From the NCBI RefSeq assembly GCF_000300515.1, contig NZ_AMSI01000008.1, positions 124,001 through 188,000 of the forward strand: 64,000 nt of DNA. Direction: 5' to 3'. This stretch comes from Nitratireductor indicus C115 (GTDB taxonomy: Bacteria; Pseudomonadota; Alphaproteobacteria; Rhizobiales; Rhizobiaceae). Every line of letters begins with the position of its first letter. The stretch's first letter is position 1. Position numbers and translations under genes: made by a program. The notes beneath the pieces are model-generated. The model had not been told where the DNA came from. It saw nothing but the letters and a program-made list of their open reading frames with translations, and did not search any database. Below, one piece after another: positions 18,498 to 27,377 of the stretch.

Positions 18498-19325
18498 ATG
18501 GACAGCGCTGTGCTCCGCGAAATTCCCGAAGAGAAGACGCCAGAATTCCCGATTCCCGCCGGATGTCACGCCGAGCGTGTGGTTTCGGTGAAGCATTATA
18601 CGGATCGCCTGTTCTCCTTCCGCATCACACGTCCGCAGAGTTTCCGCTTCCGTTCCGGTGAGTTCGTGATGATCGGTTTGCCGAATGCGGCGAAGCCGGT
18701 TTTCCGTGCCTATTCGATTGCGAGCCCTGCCTGGGATGACGAGATCGAATTCTATTCGATCAAGGTGCCGGACGGTCCGTTGACGCAGCACCTTCAGAAG
18801 ATCCAGCCGGGCGATACGGTGCTTCTCAGGCAGAAGTCCACCGGGACGCTTGTCAATGACGCGCTGACGCCGGCGAAGAACCTCTACATGATCTCCACGG
18901 GCACCGGCATTGCGCCCTTCGCAAGCCTTATCCGCGAGCCGGAAACCTATGACAAGTTCGAGCGCATCATCCTGACCCATACCTGCCGGGATGTGGCTGA
19001 GCTGGAATATGGCAATGAACTCGTTGCGGCGTTGAAGGACGATCCGTTGATCGGGGAACTGGTCGAGGGGCGGCTCGTTCATTTCACCTCCACCACGCGG
19101 GAAACCTCGCCGGTGATGGGGCGCATCACCGCGTTGATCGAGAATGGCGAGCTGTTCAAGGCGCTGGGCACCGAGCCTTTCAATCGCGAGAACGACCGTG
19201 TGATGATCTGCGGCTCGATGGAGATGCTGAAGGACGTCAAGGCGCTGGTCGAGAAGGCCGGCCTGAAGGAAGGCTCCAATGCCGAGCCTGCCGATTTCGT
19301 CGTCGAGCGCGCATTCGTGGGCTGA
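18498..19325 (+). CDS. fpr: Ferredoxin/flavodoxin--NADP+ reductase
   Basis: The 275-residue flavoprotein shows the FAD-binding RAYSIASP motif, the GTGIAPFASLIREPE nucleotide segment and a C-terminal VERAFVG typical of the bacterial subclass in which the last aromatic residue stacks on flavin. It exchanges electrons between NADPH and ferredoxin or flavodoxin, and is usually tied to redox-stress defence. The start ATG at 18498 follows GAGGAA at suitable spacing. It is divergent from hyuA. The C-terminus and motifs are intact. Confidence 0.92.
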   Translation: MDSAVLREIPEEKTPEFPIPAGCHAERVVSVKHYTDRLFSFRITRPQSFRFRSGEFVMIGLPNAAKPVFRAYSIASPAWDDEIEFYSIKVPDGPLTQHLQKIQPGDTVLLRQKSTGTLVNDALTPAKNLYMISTGTGIAPFASLIREPETYDKFERIILTHTCRDVAELEYGNELVAALKDDPLIGELVEGRLVHFTSTTRETSPVMGRITALIENGELFKALGTEPFNRENDRVMICGSMEMLKDVKALVEKAGLKEGSNAEPADFVVERAFVG

Positions 19326-19653
19326 CGTCGCCTCGGTCGCGGGCGTTTATTGCCCGTGCCATGAAGCCGGATGCGCGGTTTGCGGTTCCGGCATGAATCC
19401 TCGGGGAAGGCCCGAGGATGACGAAGAGTCGAATGACGGTCGATCAATGCGGCCTCGTTCCTCATCCGTCTTGTAGTTTGCGTCAACTCTTCGTCTGCCC
19501 TCGTTTGCAGGTTTGTCCAGTTGCCGCGCGCGCCCGCGCTTGAGCCTGACCGGTCGATGTTTCCATCCCGAAATCATCTCTGAGGTCTTGACCCGCCATG
19601 GCGGTCATGCGATACGCAAATCCAATATATCTATAAATCTGGATATTTGGATA
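19326..19653. other. Intergenic region between fpr and arsR
   Basis: This 328-base stretch holds no credible gene. It has a hairpin at 19339-19355 (CGGGC/GCCCG) and a perfect one at 19398-19418 (TCCTCGGG/CCCGAGGA around GAAGG), the latter within a CCCGAGGATGACG phrase of a kind I recall repeatedly between rhizobial genes. Either may end the fpr message. The last 40 bases turn sharply AT-rich and form the arsR promoter/operator. Confidence 0.55.
19627..19646 (+). promoter_or_regulatory. Candidate ArsR operator/promoter
   Basis: ATATC and GATAT lie as inverted arms 10 bases apart in an AT-rich run (ATATATCTATAAATC) ending eight bases before the arsR ATG. Autoregulating ArsR proteins bind imperfect AT-rich dyads at this position and release them on binding As(III). 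Assignment is from position and symmetry. Confidence 0.5.
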
Positions 19654-19986
19654 ATGAACAAGGTGGAAGCCATTGGCGCGCTTGCCGCTCTCGGGCAGGA
19701 AACCAGACTTGATGTGTTTCGCCTGCTCGTTCAGGCCGGGCCAGCCGGTCTTCCGGCCGGCGATATCGCGGCGAAGCTGGGCGTCGTTCAAAACACCGCA
19801 TCGGCTCATCTCAAGGTGTTGTCCCAGTCGAGCCTGATCCGTGCCGAGCGCGAGGGACGGACTATCCGCTACACAGCGGACATGGCCGGTTTCCGCGATC
19901 TCCTTGCCTATCTGATGGAGGATTGCTGCAACGGCAATCCCGATCTCTGCCGCCCCGTCATCGAAGCGGTGACGTGCAATTGCTAG
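19654..19986 (+). CDS. arsR: ArsR-family arsenite-responsive repressor
   Basis: The 110-residue winged-helix protein has the ArsR DNA-recognition segment KLGVVQNTASAHLKVLSQ and the wing EREGRTIRYTAD. The classical CVC pair in the recognition helix is absent. Cys residues cluster at the C-terminus instead: DCCNGNPDLC and VTCNC. Metal sensing by such displaced cysteines is known for several ArsR subtypes. The ATG at 19654 follows directly after the AT-rich dyad. As first gene of the operon it should repress itself and the three resistance genes downstream. Confidence 0.9.
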   Translation: MNKVEAIGALAALGQETRLDVFRLLVQAGPAGLPAGDIAAKLGVVQNTASAHLKVLSQSSLIRAEREGRTIRYTADMAGFRDLLAYLMEDCCNGNPDLCRPVIEAVTCNC

Positions 19987-19998
19987 GAGTGTGCCGCC

Positions 19999-20514
19999 TT
20001 GCGTGACCGACCGTTTAACGTTCTCTTCCTGTGCACCGGCAACTCTGCCCGCTCGATCCTCGCCGAGGCGATTCTGAACCGTGCCGGTGCCGGGCGCTTC
20101 GTCGCTTATTCCGCGGGTTCGCGTCCCAGGGGAGCGGTGCATCCCCATGCGCTCGACCTGCTCGCGCGCATGAACCATGACACGGCCTTTGCGCGGTCGA
20201 AGGATTGGGCGGAGTTTGCCGTGCCCGGGGCTCCGGAGATGGATTTCGTCTTCACGCTCTGCGACAGTGCCGCCCAGGAGCCTTGCCCGGTGTGGCCGGG
20301 CCAGCCGATGACGGCGCATTGGGGCCTGCCGGATCCTGCCGAAGCCATAGGAACAGAGGCGGAAAGGCGTCTGGCCTTCGCCGATGCCTACCGCATGCTC
20401 AACAATCGAATTTCCGTTTTCACGGCGCTTCCGCTCGCCACGCTCGACCGGCTTGCACTGCAACGCCGTCTCAACGAAATCGGCGGTGCGACAGAAACAC
20501 CAGAACAGGCATAG
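19999..20514 (+). CDS. arsC: Arsenate reductase, low-molecular-weight phosphatase type
   Basis: The 171-residue protein has the phosphatase P-loop LCTGNSARS (C-x5-R) and two further cysteines in [17 protein letters not shown], the arrangement of thioredoxin-linked ArsC of the Staphylococcus aureus type. It reduces arsenate to arsenite using a Cys relay. The start appears to be TTG at 19999; an AGGAG site overlapping the arsR stop lies at correct spacing, and no in-frame ATG or GTG precedes the conserved core. It is the first of two unrelated arsenate reductases in this operon. Confidence 0.9.
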   Translation: MRDRPFNVLFLCTGNSARSILAEAILNRAGAGRFVAYSAGSRPRGAVHPHALDLLARMNHDTAFARSKDWAEFAVPGAPEMDFVFTLCDSAAQEPCPVWPGQPMTAHWGLPDPAEAIGTEAERRLAFADAYRMLNNRISVFTALPLATLDRLALQRRLNEIGGATETPEQA

Positions 20515-20516
20515 AC

Positions 20517-21596
20517 ATGACAGACAATGCAATTTCGTGCGCCGAACGGCCGGCAGGCGGGATCGGCTTCTTCGAGCGTTACCTGTCCATCTGGGTGGCG
20601 CTTTGTATCGTGGCGGGTATTGCGCTTGGCAATCTGTTTCCCGGCTTGTTCAGCTTTCTCGCGGGCCTTGAATACGCTTCGGTCAATCTCGTCGTCGCGG
20701 TGCTCATCTGGGCGATGGTGTTCCCGATGATGGTGAATGTGGATTTTGCGAGCCTCAGCCATATCGGCGACCGTCCCAAGGGACTGGTGCTGACACTGGT
20801 CGTCAACTGGCTCATCAAGCCTTTCACCATGGCGGCGCTTGGCGTGCTGTTCTTTCAGTATGTGTTCGCGCCATGGATCGAGCCTGTGGACGCGCAGCAA
20901 TATATCGCGGGGCTTATCCTGCTCGGGGCCGCGCCCTGCACCGCGATGGTCTTCGTCTGGAGCCAACTCACGCGTGGCGACGCCACATATACGCTTGTGC
21001 AGGTCTCGCTCAACGACGTGGTGATGATCTTTGCGTTCGCGCCCATTGTCGCGCTGCTGTTGGGCGTCACCGATATTGCCGTACCCTGGGAGACCTTGCT
21101 TCTGGCAACCGGGCTCTATGTGGTGATACCGCTCGTAGCAGGCGTTCTTACGCGGAAATGGCTGACTGCGCGGGCAAACGGCGCAGAAGCGGAGGCGGCG
21201 GTTACCCGCTTCACGTCGTCCCTGAAACCCGTTTCCGTCATCGGACTTCTGGTCACCGTCGTGCTCCTGTTCGGTTTCCAGGGACATGTGATCGTGGCGC
21301 GACCGGTTCTCATCGTCCTGATCGCGGTGCCCCTTCTCCTCCAGTCCTACGGCATATTCTTCCTCACCTATTTCGCGGCACGCATCTGGAAAGTGCCGTT
21401 TAATGTCGCCGCGCCCTGCGCGCTGATCGGTACTTCGAACTTCTTTGAACTGGCGGTTGCGGTTGCCATCAGCCTCTTCGGCTTGAATTCCGGCGCCGCT
21501 CTTGCGACGGTGGTCGGCGTTCTGGTGGAGGTGCCGGTGATGCTGTCGCTGGTGGCCTTCGCAAACCGTACCCGGGACTGGTTTCCCCAAAGCTGA
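20517..21596 (+). CDS. acr3: ACR3-family arsenite efflux transporter
   Basis: The 359-residue protein has about ten hydrophobic segments. It carries the ACR3 signatures: the N-terminal [34 protein letters not shown], and the conserved Cys in [20 protein letters not shown] that is needed for As(III) transport. It exports arsenite using the proton-motive force. The ATG lies two bases after the arsC stop. It is not an ArsB; the fold and motifs are of the BART superfamily. Confidence 0.95.
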   Translation: MTDNAISCAERPAGGIGFFERYLSIWVALCIVAGIALGNLFPGLFSFLAGLEYASVNLVVAVLIWAMVFPMMVNVDFASLSHIGDRPKGLVLTLVVNWLIKPFTMAALGVLFFQYVFAPWIEPVDAQQYIAGLILLGAAPCTAMVFVWSQLTRGDATYTLVQVSLNDVVMIFAFAPIVALLLGVTDIAVPWETLLLATGLYVVIPLVAGVLTRKWLTARANGAEAEAAVTRFTSSLKPVSVIGLLVTVVLLFGFQGHVIVARPVLIVLIAVPLLLQSYGIFFLTYFAARIWKVPFNVAAPCALIGTSNFFELAVAVAISLFGLNSGAALATVVGVLVEVPVMLSLVAFANRTRDWFPQS

Positions 21597-21607
21597 GTGA
21601 GAGACGA

Positions 21608-22012
21608 ATGAGCGCAACCATCTATCACAATCCCAAATGCGGCACGTCGCGCAATGCACTGGCCATGCTGCGGGAAGCCGGTGAGGACCCCGAGGTCATC
21701 GAATATCTGAAAACGCCGCCGAGCCGGGAGAAACTGGTTTCGCTGATCGGGGCGATGGGCATCACGCCACGCGATCTCCTGCGCCAGAAGGGCACGCCCT
21801 ATGACGAGCTCGGTCTGGGCGAGGACAAGTGGAGTGACGACCAGCTCATCGATTTCATGCTCCAGCATCCGATCCTGATCAACCGGCCGGTCGTGGAAAC
21901 CGATCTTGGCGTTCGTCTGTGCCGGCCGTCCGAAGTGGTTCTGGAAATCCTGCCCGAGGGGGCTGTGAAATCCTTCACCAAGGAAGACGGGGAAGTGGTG
22001 AAGAAGGGCTAG
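21608..22012 (+). CDS. arsC: Arsenate reductase, glutaredoxin-linked thioredoxin-fold type
   Basis: The 134-residue protein begins ATIYHNPKCGTSRNALAML, carrying the R773-type catalytic Cys motif CGTSRN, and ends with the conserved HPILINRPVV block and LCRPSEVVLEIL. This class reduces arsenate with glutathione and glutaredoxin, unlike the phosphatase-type enzyme two genes upstream. It follows ACR3 by 11 bases. Its TAG stop codon is the first three bases of palindromic repeat copy 2, which also forms the operon's apparent terminator. Confidence 0.93.
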   Translation: MSATIYHNPKCGTSRNALAMLREAGEDPEVIEYLKTPPSREKLVSLIGAMGITPRDLLRQKGTPYDELGLGEDKWSDDQLIDFMLQHPILINRPVVETDLGVRLCRPSEVVLEILPEGAVKSFTKEDGEVVKKG

Positions 22013-22090
22013 ATCGGTTCACCGTTTCACGGAAACCCTGAACCGATCTATTTTTTGTTTTCCGCATTTATGCAGACTGCAAAATGCTCT
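22010..22090 (+). repeat. Dispersed palindromic repeat, copy 2, acting as terminator of the ars operon
   Basis: AGATCGGTTCA and TGAACCGATCT are perfect 11-base arms. Inside, a CC/CC internal loop leads to a second stem GTTTC-ACG-GAAAC. A run ATTTTTTG follows at once (22050-22057), making this a credible intrinsic terminator. The second half (GCATTT/AAATGC) is shorter than in copy 1 because the GTCAGG/CCTGAC inner stem is missing. The element supplies the arsC stop codon. Confidence 0.75.
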
Positions 22091-22155
22091 TGGTTCCCGG
22101 CATCACCGGCGGCGGGCGTTGACTTGTCGGGCCAGGCACGCGAGGGTGCCGGCCC

Positions 22156-23550
22156 GTGAACACAAGCAGCCAAATGCCTCCGCCGGCCATTCCTCTGCGG
22201 ATATGGAAGATCGCCGCCGTCACGGGCGCCGGTGCCTTCATGGCCATGCTGGATTCCACCGTGGCCAATCTGGCGCTGGAAACCATCCGCCGCGATTTTT
22301 CCGCCTCTCTCCCGCTTATCCAGTGGATTGCCACGGGCTATCTGGTCGCGCTTGCGATTTCTCTTCCTGCCGCAGCCTGGCTCGGCAAGCGCCACGGCTA
22401 CGGCAGGTTGTGGGCAGGCAGTCTTGCCGGGTTTGTGGTGGCGTCGGCCCTGTGCGCCCTGGCGCCCGGTCCGTTGACGCTGATCGCTGCGCGGTTCCTG
22501 CAAGGCCTCGCGGGCGGTTTGATGGTGCCAGCCGGGCAAGCGGTGATCGGTGCTGCGGCCGGGCCCAAGCAACTCGGGCGGATCATGGGCGCCCTTGGCC
22601 TCGTCGTGGCGCTGGGCCCGGCGATAGGCCCGGCAATCGGCGGCCTGGTGCTCGGCCATGCCTCCTGGCGCTGGCTGTTCTGGATCAATGTCCCGATCGG
22701 GATTGCGGCCCTCGCCTTGGCGCGCGGGCTTGTACCCGGTGGCGCGCGGGACGGGGCGCGGCCTTTCGATCTGAAGGGCATGCTGCTTCTCGGCATGGGC
22801 CTGCCACTTCTGCTTTACGGCGCGCTGGAGATGGGCGCGGACGGGATCAGGACACGCTATTTCTTCTCCATCGCCGCTGGTGCTCTGCTGGTTGCGTCAT
22901 TCGTCGCGGTCGCCTTGCGGACACGCCAGCCACTGATCGATCTCACATTGTTGCGAAGGCCGGTTTTTTCCGCTGCCACGGCGACTACGGGCCTGACCGG
23001 CGCCAATATGTATGGCGGGCTTCTGCTTATCCCGCTTTACCTTCAGATCGTGGCGGGGCGCAGCACGGCAGAAACAGGCTTCCTGCTTCTTGCCATGGGG
23101 ATTGGCAGCGCACTGACATTGCCCGTCGGAGGCATCCTCACCGACCGGTTCGGCGCGGGAAGGGTGAGTTTTGCCGGCGGTCTGCTGCTTCTTGCTGGCA
23201 CATTGCCCTTTCTGCTTCCCGGTGTGCTCAACGACAGGATGCTCGTTCCCGTTCTTGTTCTGAGAGGCATCGGTATGGCGCTTGGTCAGATGCCTGCAAT
23301 GACGGCGGCCTATGCCAGTGTGCGGAAGGAAGAGATGGGAGATGCCACGACGCTGGTAAACATCGTGCAACGCGTGGGAGGCGCGGTAGGCGCGGCGGGC
23401 ATCGTCATTCTGCTCGCCCAGATGGCGGGAGAGGCAGCCTATGCCGCCGCGTTTCTGGCACTGGCAATCGGCGCGGCGCTGGTCCTGTTGCTCGCCCTTC
23501 TTCTCATGCGCTTCGGCGATGCGGAAAAGCGGGAAGCTTCGGCTGCCTGA
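22156..23550 (+). CDS. MFS drug-efflux transporter, DHA2 (14-TM) family
   Basis: The 464-residue protein is strongly hydrophobic throughout, with the DHA2 landmarks FMAMLDSTVANLALETI (motif D1), RFLQGLAGGLMVPAGQAVI, and the motif C-like GALGLVVALGPAIGPAIGG. It should export hydrophobic or cationic compounds by proton antiport. The start is GTG at 22156 or the ATG at 22174; the conserved helix 1 begins later, so either is possible. It stands alone after the ars terminator, with no adaptor protein beside it. Confidence 0.88.
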   Translation: MNTSSQMPPPAIPLRIWKIAAVTGAGAFMAMLDSTVANLALETIRRDFSASLPLIQWIATGYLVALAISLPAAAWLGKRHGYGRLWAGSLAGFVVASALCALAPGPLTLIAARFLQGLAGGLMVPAGQAVIGAAAGPKQLGRIMGALGLVVALGPAIGPAIGGLVLGHASWRWLFWINVPIGIAALALARGLVPGGARDGARPFDLKGMLLLGMGLPLLLYGALEMGADGIRTRYFFSIAAGALLVASFVAVALRTRQPLIDLTLLRRPVFSAATATTGLTGANMYGGLLLIPLYLQIVAGRSTAETGFLLLAMGIGSALTLPVGGILTDRFGAGRVSFAGGLLLLAGTLPFLLPGVLNDRMLVPVLVLRGIGMALGQMPAMTAAYASVRKEEMGDATTLVNIVQRVGGAVGAAGIVILLAQMAGEAAYAAAFLALAIGAALVLLLALLLMRFGDAEKREASAA

Positions 23551-23680
23551 AAAATCGCTTCTCTTCTGTACATTTGCGCCTCGCCCGCGTAGGTACGGCG
23601 CAAAGCGTCGGCGAAAACACTGCGCCGCGCGCCCATGACCATGACAGACGGGCGCGACCACCGTTTCCGAAAGAAGAGAA

Positions 23681-25630
23681 ATGACTGAATACGAAGGCAT
23701 TGTTCCGGCGCTCGGCCGGGCGTTGGCAAAGCGTGGCTACACGGAACTCACCCCGGTCCAGAAGGCGGTGCTCGAGATGGAGCCCGCAGGTGCCGATGCG
23801 CTCGTTTCCGCGCAGACGGGATCGGGCAAGACGGTCGCCTTCGGCATCGCGCTGGCGCCGAGCCTGCTCGACGGAAAGGAGCAATTCGGCCCCGCTGCAG
23901 CGCCGCTCGGCCTTGCTGTCGCACCGACCCGCGAGCTGGCGCTCCAGGTGAAGCGCGAGCTCGAATGGCTTTATGCCGAAACGGGCGCGGTGGTGGTTTC
24001 CTGTGTCGGGGGCATGGACATGCGCACCGAACGCCGTGCGTTGGAACGCGGCGCGCATATTGTCGTGGGAACGCCGGGCCGGCTCTGTGACCATATCCGC
24101 CGCCATGCGCTCGACGTTTCGGATCTCAGGGCCGTGGTGCTGGACGAGGCCGATGAGATGCTCGATCTCGGCTTCCGCGAGGATCTCGAATTCATCCTCG
24201 ACGCAGCACCCGCCGAGCGGCGCACGCTGATGTTTTCGGCAACGGTGTCGCGGACCATCGCGAACCTTGCCAAAAGCTACCAGAAAGATGCCATTCGCAT
24301 CACCACGGCGGCCGAGCAGAAGCAGCATGGCGACATCGAGTATCGCGGCTTCCTCGTTCCTCCGCAGGAGCGCGAGAACGCCATCATCAATGTGCTACGC
24401 TTCTATGAAGCCAAGAACGCGCTGGTGTTCTGCAACACGCGCGCCATGGTCAACCATGTGACGGCGCGCTTCAACAATCGCGGCTTCTCCGTGGTCGCTC
24501 TTTCGGGCGAACTCAGCCAGAATGAGCGCACCCATGCGCTGCAGGCCATGCGCGACGGGCGCGCACGGGTCTGCGTGGCGACGGATGTCGCCGCGCGCGG
24601 TATCGACCTACCCAATCTCGAACTGGTGATCCATGCGGATCTGCCGACCAATGCGGAGACGCTCCTGCACCGTTCGGGCCGTACGGGCCGGGCCGGACGC
24701 AAGGGTGTCAGCGCGCTCATCATGCCGGTGAGCGGCCGCCGCCGCGCCGAGCGCCTGTTGCGCGACGCCAAGGTGCAGCTCGAATGGGACAACCCGCCTT
24801 CCGCCGAGGCGGTTCTTCAGCGCGACGACGAACGTCTTCTCGCCGATCCGAACCTCACCGAATCCGTGCATGAGGATGAGGCCGATTTCGTGCGCCGCCT
24901 TCTTGCCGAACACGGGGCGGAGCAGGTTGCGGCGGCTTTCGTGCGTACCTATCGCGGCAAGCTTTCTGCGCCCGAGGACCTCTCCGAAGTGCGTATCTTC
25001 GACAAGAGTGTCGACAAGGGGCGGGAGGGGCGCGAAAGCCGGGACGGCGGTGCGCGCGACGAGGGCAAGCCGCGCCGGCAGGATTTCGAGCGCAGCGTCT
25101 GGTTCTCCCTTTCGGTGGGGCGCAAGCAGAATGCGGAGCCGCGCTGGCTCATTCCCATGCTCTGCCGTGCGGGCGAACTCACCAAACGTGAGATAGGGGC
25201 CATCCGCATGCAGCAGGATGAGACCTTCGTGGAGCTCGACGCGGACAGCCTGGAACGCTTCCTCGAAGTGCTGGGACCGCAGGCGACGCTGGAGCGCAAC
25301 ATCCGTGTCGTGCAGCTCGATGGGGTGCCGGACATGTCTGCGCGCCCATCCTTCAGGGATGGGGGTGGCAAAGGCTTCCGCAACGAGGAGCGGCCATTCG
25401 ACAAGCGCAAGCCCAAGCCGCACCGCAAGAGTGGAAAACCCTTTGGTGAGGGCAAGCCGCAGGGAGACAAGCCCTATGCGGACAAACCCTATGCGGACAA
25501 GGGCGGCAAGAAGAAAAAGGATTGGAAGGAGCGCAAGGACGCGCCCACCGGTTTCGGCAAGGCGAAATCCGCAAAGCCTGCGGGAAAACCCGCCGGCGCA
25601 AAGAAGAAGCCGCGCGGCAAACACGATTGA
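23681..25630 (+). CDS. DEAD-box ATP-dependent RNA helicase with DbpA-type RNA-binding domain and basic tail
   Basis: The 649-residue protein has the Q motif (YTELTPVQKAVL), Walker A AQTGSGKT near residue 44, VLDEADEML near 155, FSATVS, and the arginine-finger motif HRSGRTGRAG in the second RecA domain. About residues 475-550 resemble a DbpA RNA-binding domain (VWFSLSVGRKQNAEPRWLIP). The last 90 residues are Lys/Pro/Gly-rich and include a direct repeat KPYADKPYAD. This layout matches DeaD/CsdA-like helicases that remodel ribosomal RNA or structured mRNA, often in the cold. It is probably monocistronic. Confidence 0.9.
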   Translation: MTEYEGIVPALGRALAKRGYTELTPVQKAVLEMEPAGADALVSAQTGSGKTVAFGIALAPSLLDGKEQFGPAAAPLGLAVAPTRELALQVKRELEWLYAETGAVVVSCVGGMDMRTERRALERGAHIVVGTPGRLCDHIRRHALDVSDLRAVVLDEADEMLDLGFREDLEFILDAAPAERRTLMFSATVSRTIANLAKSYQKDAIRITTAAEQKQHGDIEYRGFLVPPQERENAIINVLRFYEAKNALVFCNTRAMVNHVTARFNNRGFSVVALSGELSQNERTHALQAMRDGRARVCVATDVAARGIDLPNLELVIHADLPTNAETLLHRSGRTGRAGRKGVSALIMPVSGRRRAERLLRDAKVQLEWDNPPSAEAVLQRDDERLLADPNLTESVHEDEADFVRRLLAEHGAEQVAAAFVRTYRGKLSAPEDLSEVRIFDKSVDKGREGRESRDGGARDEGKPRRQDFERSVWFSLSVGRKQNAEPRWLIPMLCRAGELTKREIGAIRMQQDETFVELDADSLERFLEVLGPQATLERNIRVVQLDGVPDMSARPSFRDGGGKGFRNEERPFDKRKPKPHRKSGKPFGEGKPQGDKPYADKPYADKGGKKKKDWKERKDAPTGFGKAKSAKPAGKPAGAKKKPRGKHD

Positions 25631-25890
25631 ACCCAGGGAGCCTCCGCCCCCTTCTCCCCGCATGCGGGGGAAGGAGGCCTCGACATTGGCGCGCCGCCTC
25701 CGGTTGCCGGTTGCGGGCGATGTTGCATTGCGGCAGGCAATCGGGTTAAAGGACCGCCATCCGCTCTGGACCCGGTGAAACTCCGGGTGGCTCTGCCGGC
25801 CGCCGATCCGCCGGCTCACTCCATGTGTGTCGTTCCAAAAAGTGCGCAGCGTTCGGATTTGCGCGCGGCGGCCACGTATCCGGATATTTC

Positions 25891-27375
25891 ATGTTCTCGC
25901 TTACCCATTATCGCCAGCAGTGGTTCGGCAATGTGCGCGCCGATCTATTGTCGGGCCTCGTGGTGGCCCTGGCGCTCATTCCAGAGGCCATCGCCTTTTC
26001 CATCATCGCGGGGGTCGATCCGAAGGTCGGTCTCTATGCGTCCTTCTCCATCGCCGTCGTAACCGCAATCGCGGGCGGGCGGCCCGGCATGATCTCGGCC
26101 GCGACGGCGGCCACAGCCGTGCTCATGGTCACGCTGGTGAATGAGCACGGGCTCGATTATCTGCTGGCCGCCACCGTGCTTGCCGGCCTCCTGCAGATCG
26201 GTGCGGGGTTGTTGCGGCTCGGCAGGCTCATGCGGTTCGTGTCGCGCTCGGTGATGACCGGTTTCGTCAACGCGCTGGCAATCCTCATCTTCATGGCACA
26301 ATTGCCCGAGTTGATCGGCGTGCCCAACCTCACCTATGTGATGGTCGCGGCAGGGCTTGCCATCATCTATCTTTTCCCGCGTGTGACAAAGGCCGTTCCT
26401 TCGCCGCTTATCTGCATCATCGTGCTGACGGCGATCTCCATCGCCTTCGGGCTCGATGTGCGCACGGTGGGCGATATGGGCGAATTGCCATCCACCTTTC
26501 CCACCTTCCTTTTGCCTGACGTTCCGCTCAATTTCGAAACACTGCGCATCATCCTTCCCTATTCGGCAGCGGTGGCGGCTGTCGGCCTGCTCGAATCCCT
26601 CATGACGGCATCGCTGGTCGATGAACTGACCGACACGCGCAGCGACAAGAACCAGGAATGTATCGGCCAGGGCCTGGCCAATGCTGCGACCGGCTTCATA
26701 GGCGGCATGGCCGGCTGTGCGATGATCGGCCAATCCATGATCAACGTGAAATCCGGCGGGCGGGGGCGGCTTTCATGCTTTGTTGCGGGCGTTTTCCTGC
26801 TCATCATGATCGTGCTTCTGGGCGACTGGGTGCGCCAGATTCCGATGCCGGCGCTGGTAGCGATCATGATCATGGTGTCGATCGGCACCTTCTCCTGGTC
26901 GTCGATCCGCAATCTGCGCAGCCATCCGCTGTCTTCCTCCATCGTCATGCTGGCGACGGTGGCCTGCGTGGTTTTCACCCACAATCTGGCCATCGGCGTT
27001 CTGGTGGGCGTGCTTTTGTCGGGCATCTTCTTCGCCGGCAAGATCGCGCAAATCTTCCGCGTCACCTCGACGCTTTCCGAAGATGGCCGTCAGCGCACCT
27101 ACCGGGTGGAAGGACAGGTCTTCTTCGCCTCGGTGGAAGATTTCAATGCAGCCTTCGACTTCAGGGAGGTGCTGGAGAAGGTCGTCATCGACGTTTCGCG
27201 GGCGCATATCTGGGACATTTCCAGTGTTGGCGCGCTCGACATGATCGTGCTCAAATTCCGCCGTGACGGGGCGGAAGTGGAAATCGTCGGCATGAACGAG
27301 GCGAGCGAAACCATCGTCGACAAGCTCGGCATTCACGACAAGCCCGGTGCGCTTGAAAAACTGATGGGGCATTGA
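25891..27375 (+). CDS. SulP-family anion transporter with C-terminal STAS domain
   Basis: The 494-residue protein has about ten to twelve hydrophobic segments, beginning [20 protein letters not shown], a hallmark SulP opening, with VGLYASF soon after. A STAS domain occupies about residues 405-490 ([35 protein letters not shown]). SulP members import sulfate, bicarbonate or other anions; the substrate here is not determined. I chose the ATG at 25891; an upstream start at 25825 would add a poorly hydrophobic extension. It is followed after two bases by a universal stress protein gene. Confidence 0.9.
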   Translation: MFSLTHYRQQWFGNVRADLLSGLVVALALIPEAIAFSIIAGVDPKVGLYASFSIAVVTAIAGGRPGMISAATAATAVLMVTLVNEHGLDYLLAATVLAGLLQIGAGLLRLGRLMRFVSRSVMTGFVNALAILIFMAQLPELIGVPNLTYVMVAAGLAIIYLFPRVTKAVPSPLICIIVLTAISIAFGLDVRTVGDMGELPSTFPTFLLPDVPLNFETLRIILPYSAAVAAVGLLESLMTASLVDELTDTRSDKNQECIGQGLANAATGFIGGMAGCAMIGQSMINVKSGGRGRLSCFVAGVFLLIMIVLLGDWVRQIPMPALVAIMIMVSIGTFSWSSIRNLRSHPLSSSIVMLATVACVVFTHNLAIGVLVGVLLSGIFFAGKIAQIFRVTSTLSEDGRQRTYRVEGQVFFASVEDFNAAFDFREVLEKVVIDVSRAHIWDISSVGALDMIVLKFRRDGAEVEIVGMNEASETIVDKLGIHDKPGALEKLMGH

Positions 27376-27377
27376 TC

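Noticed and set aside
22156-23550. Part of the ars operon
   Set aside because: A strong terminator-like repeat separates it from arsC, and DHA2 exporters are not arsenic transporters.
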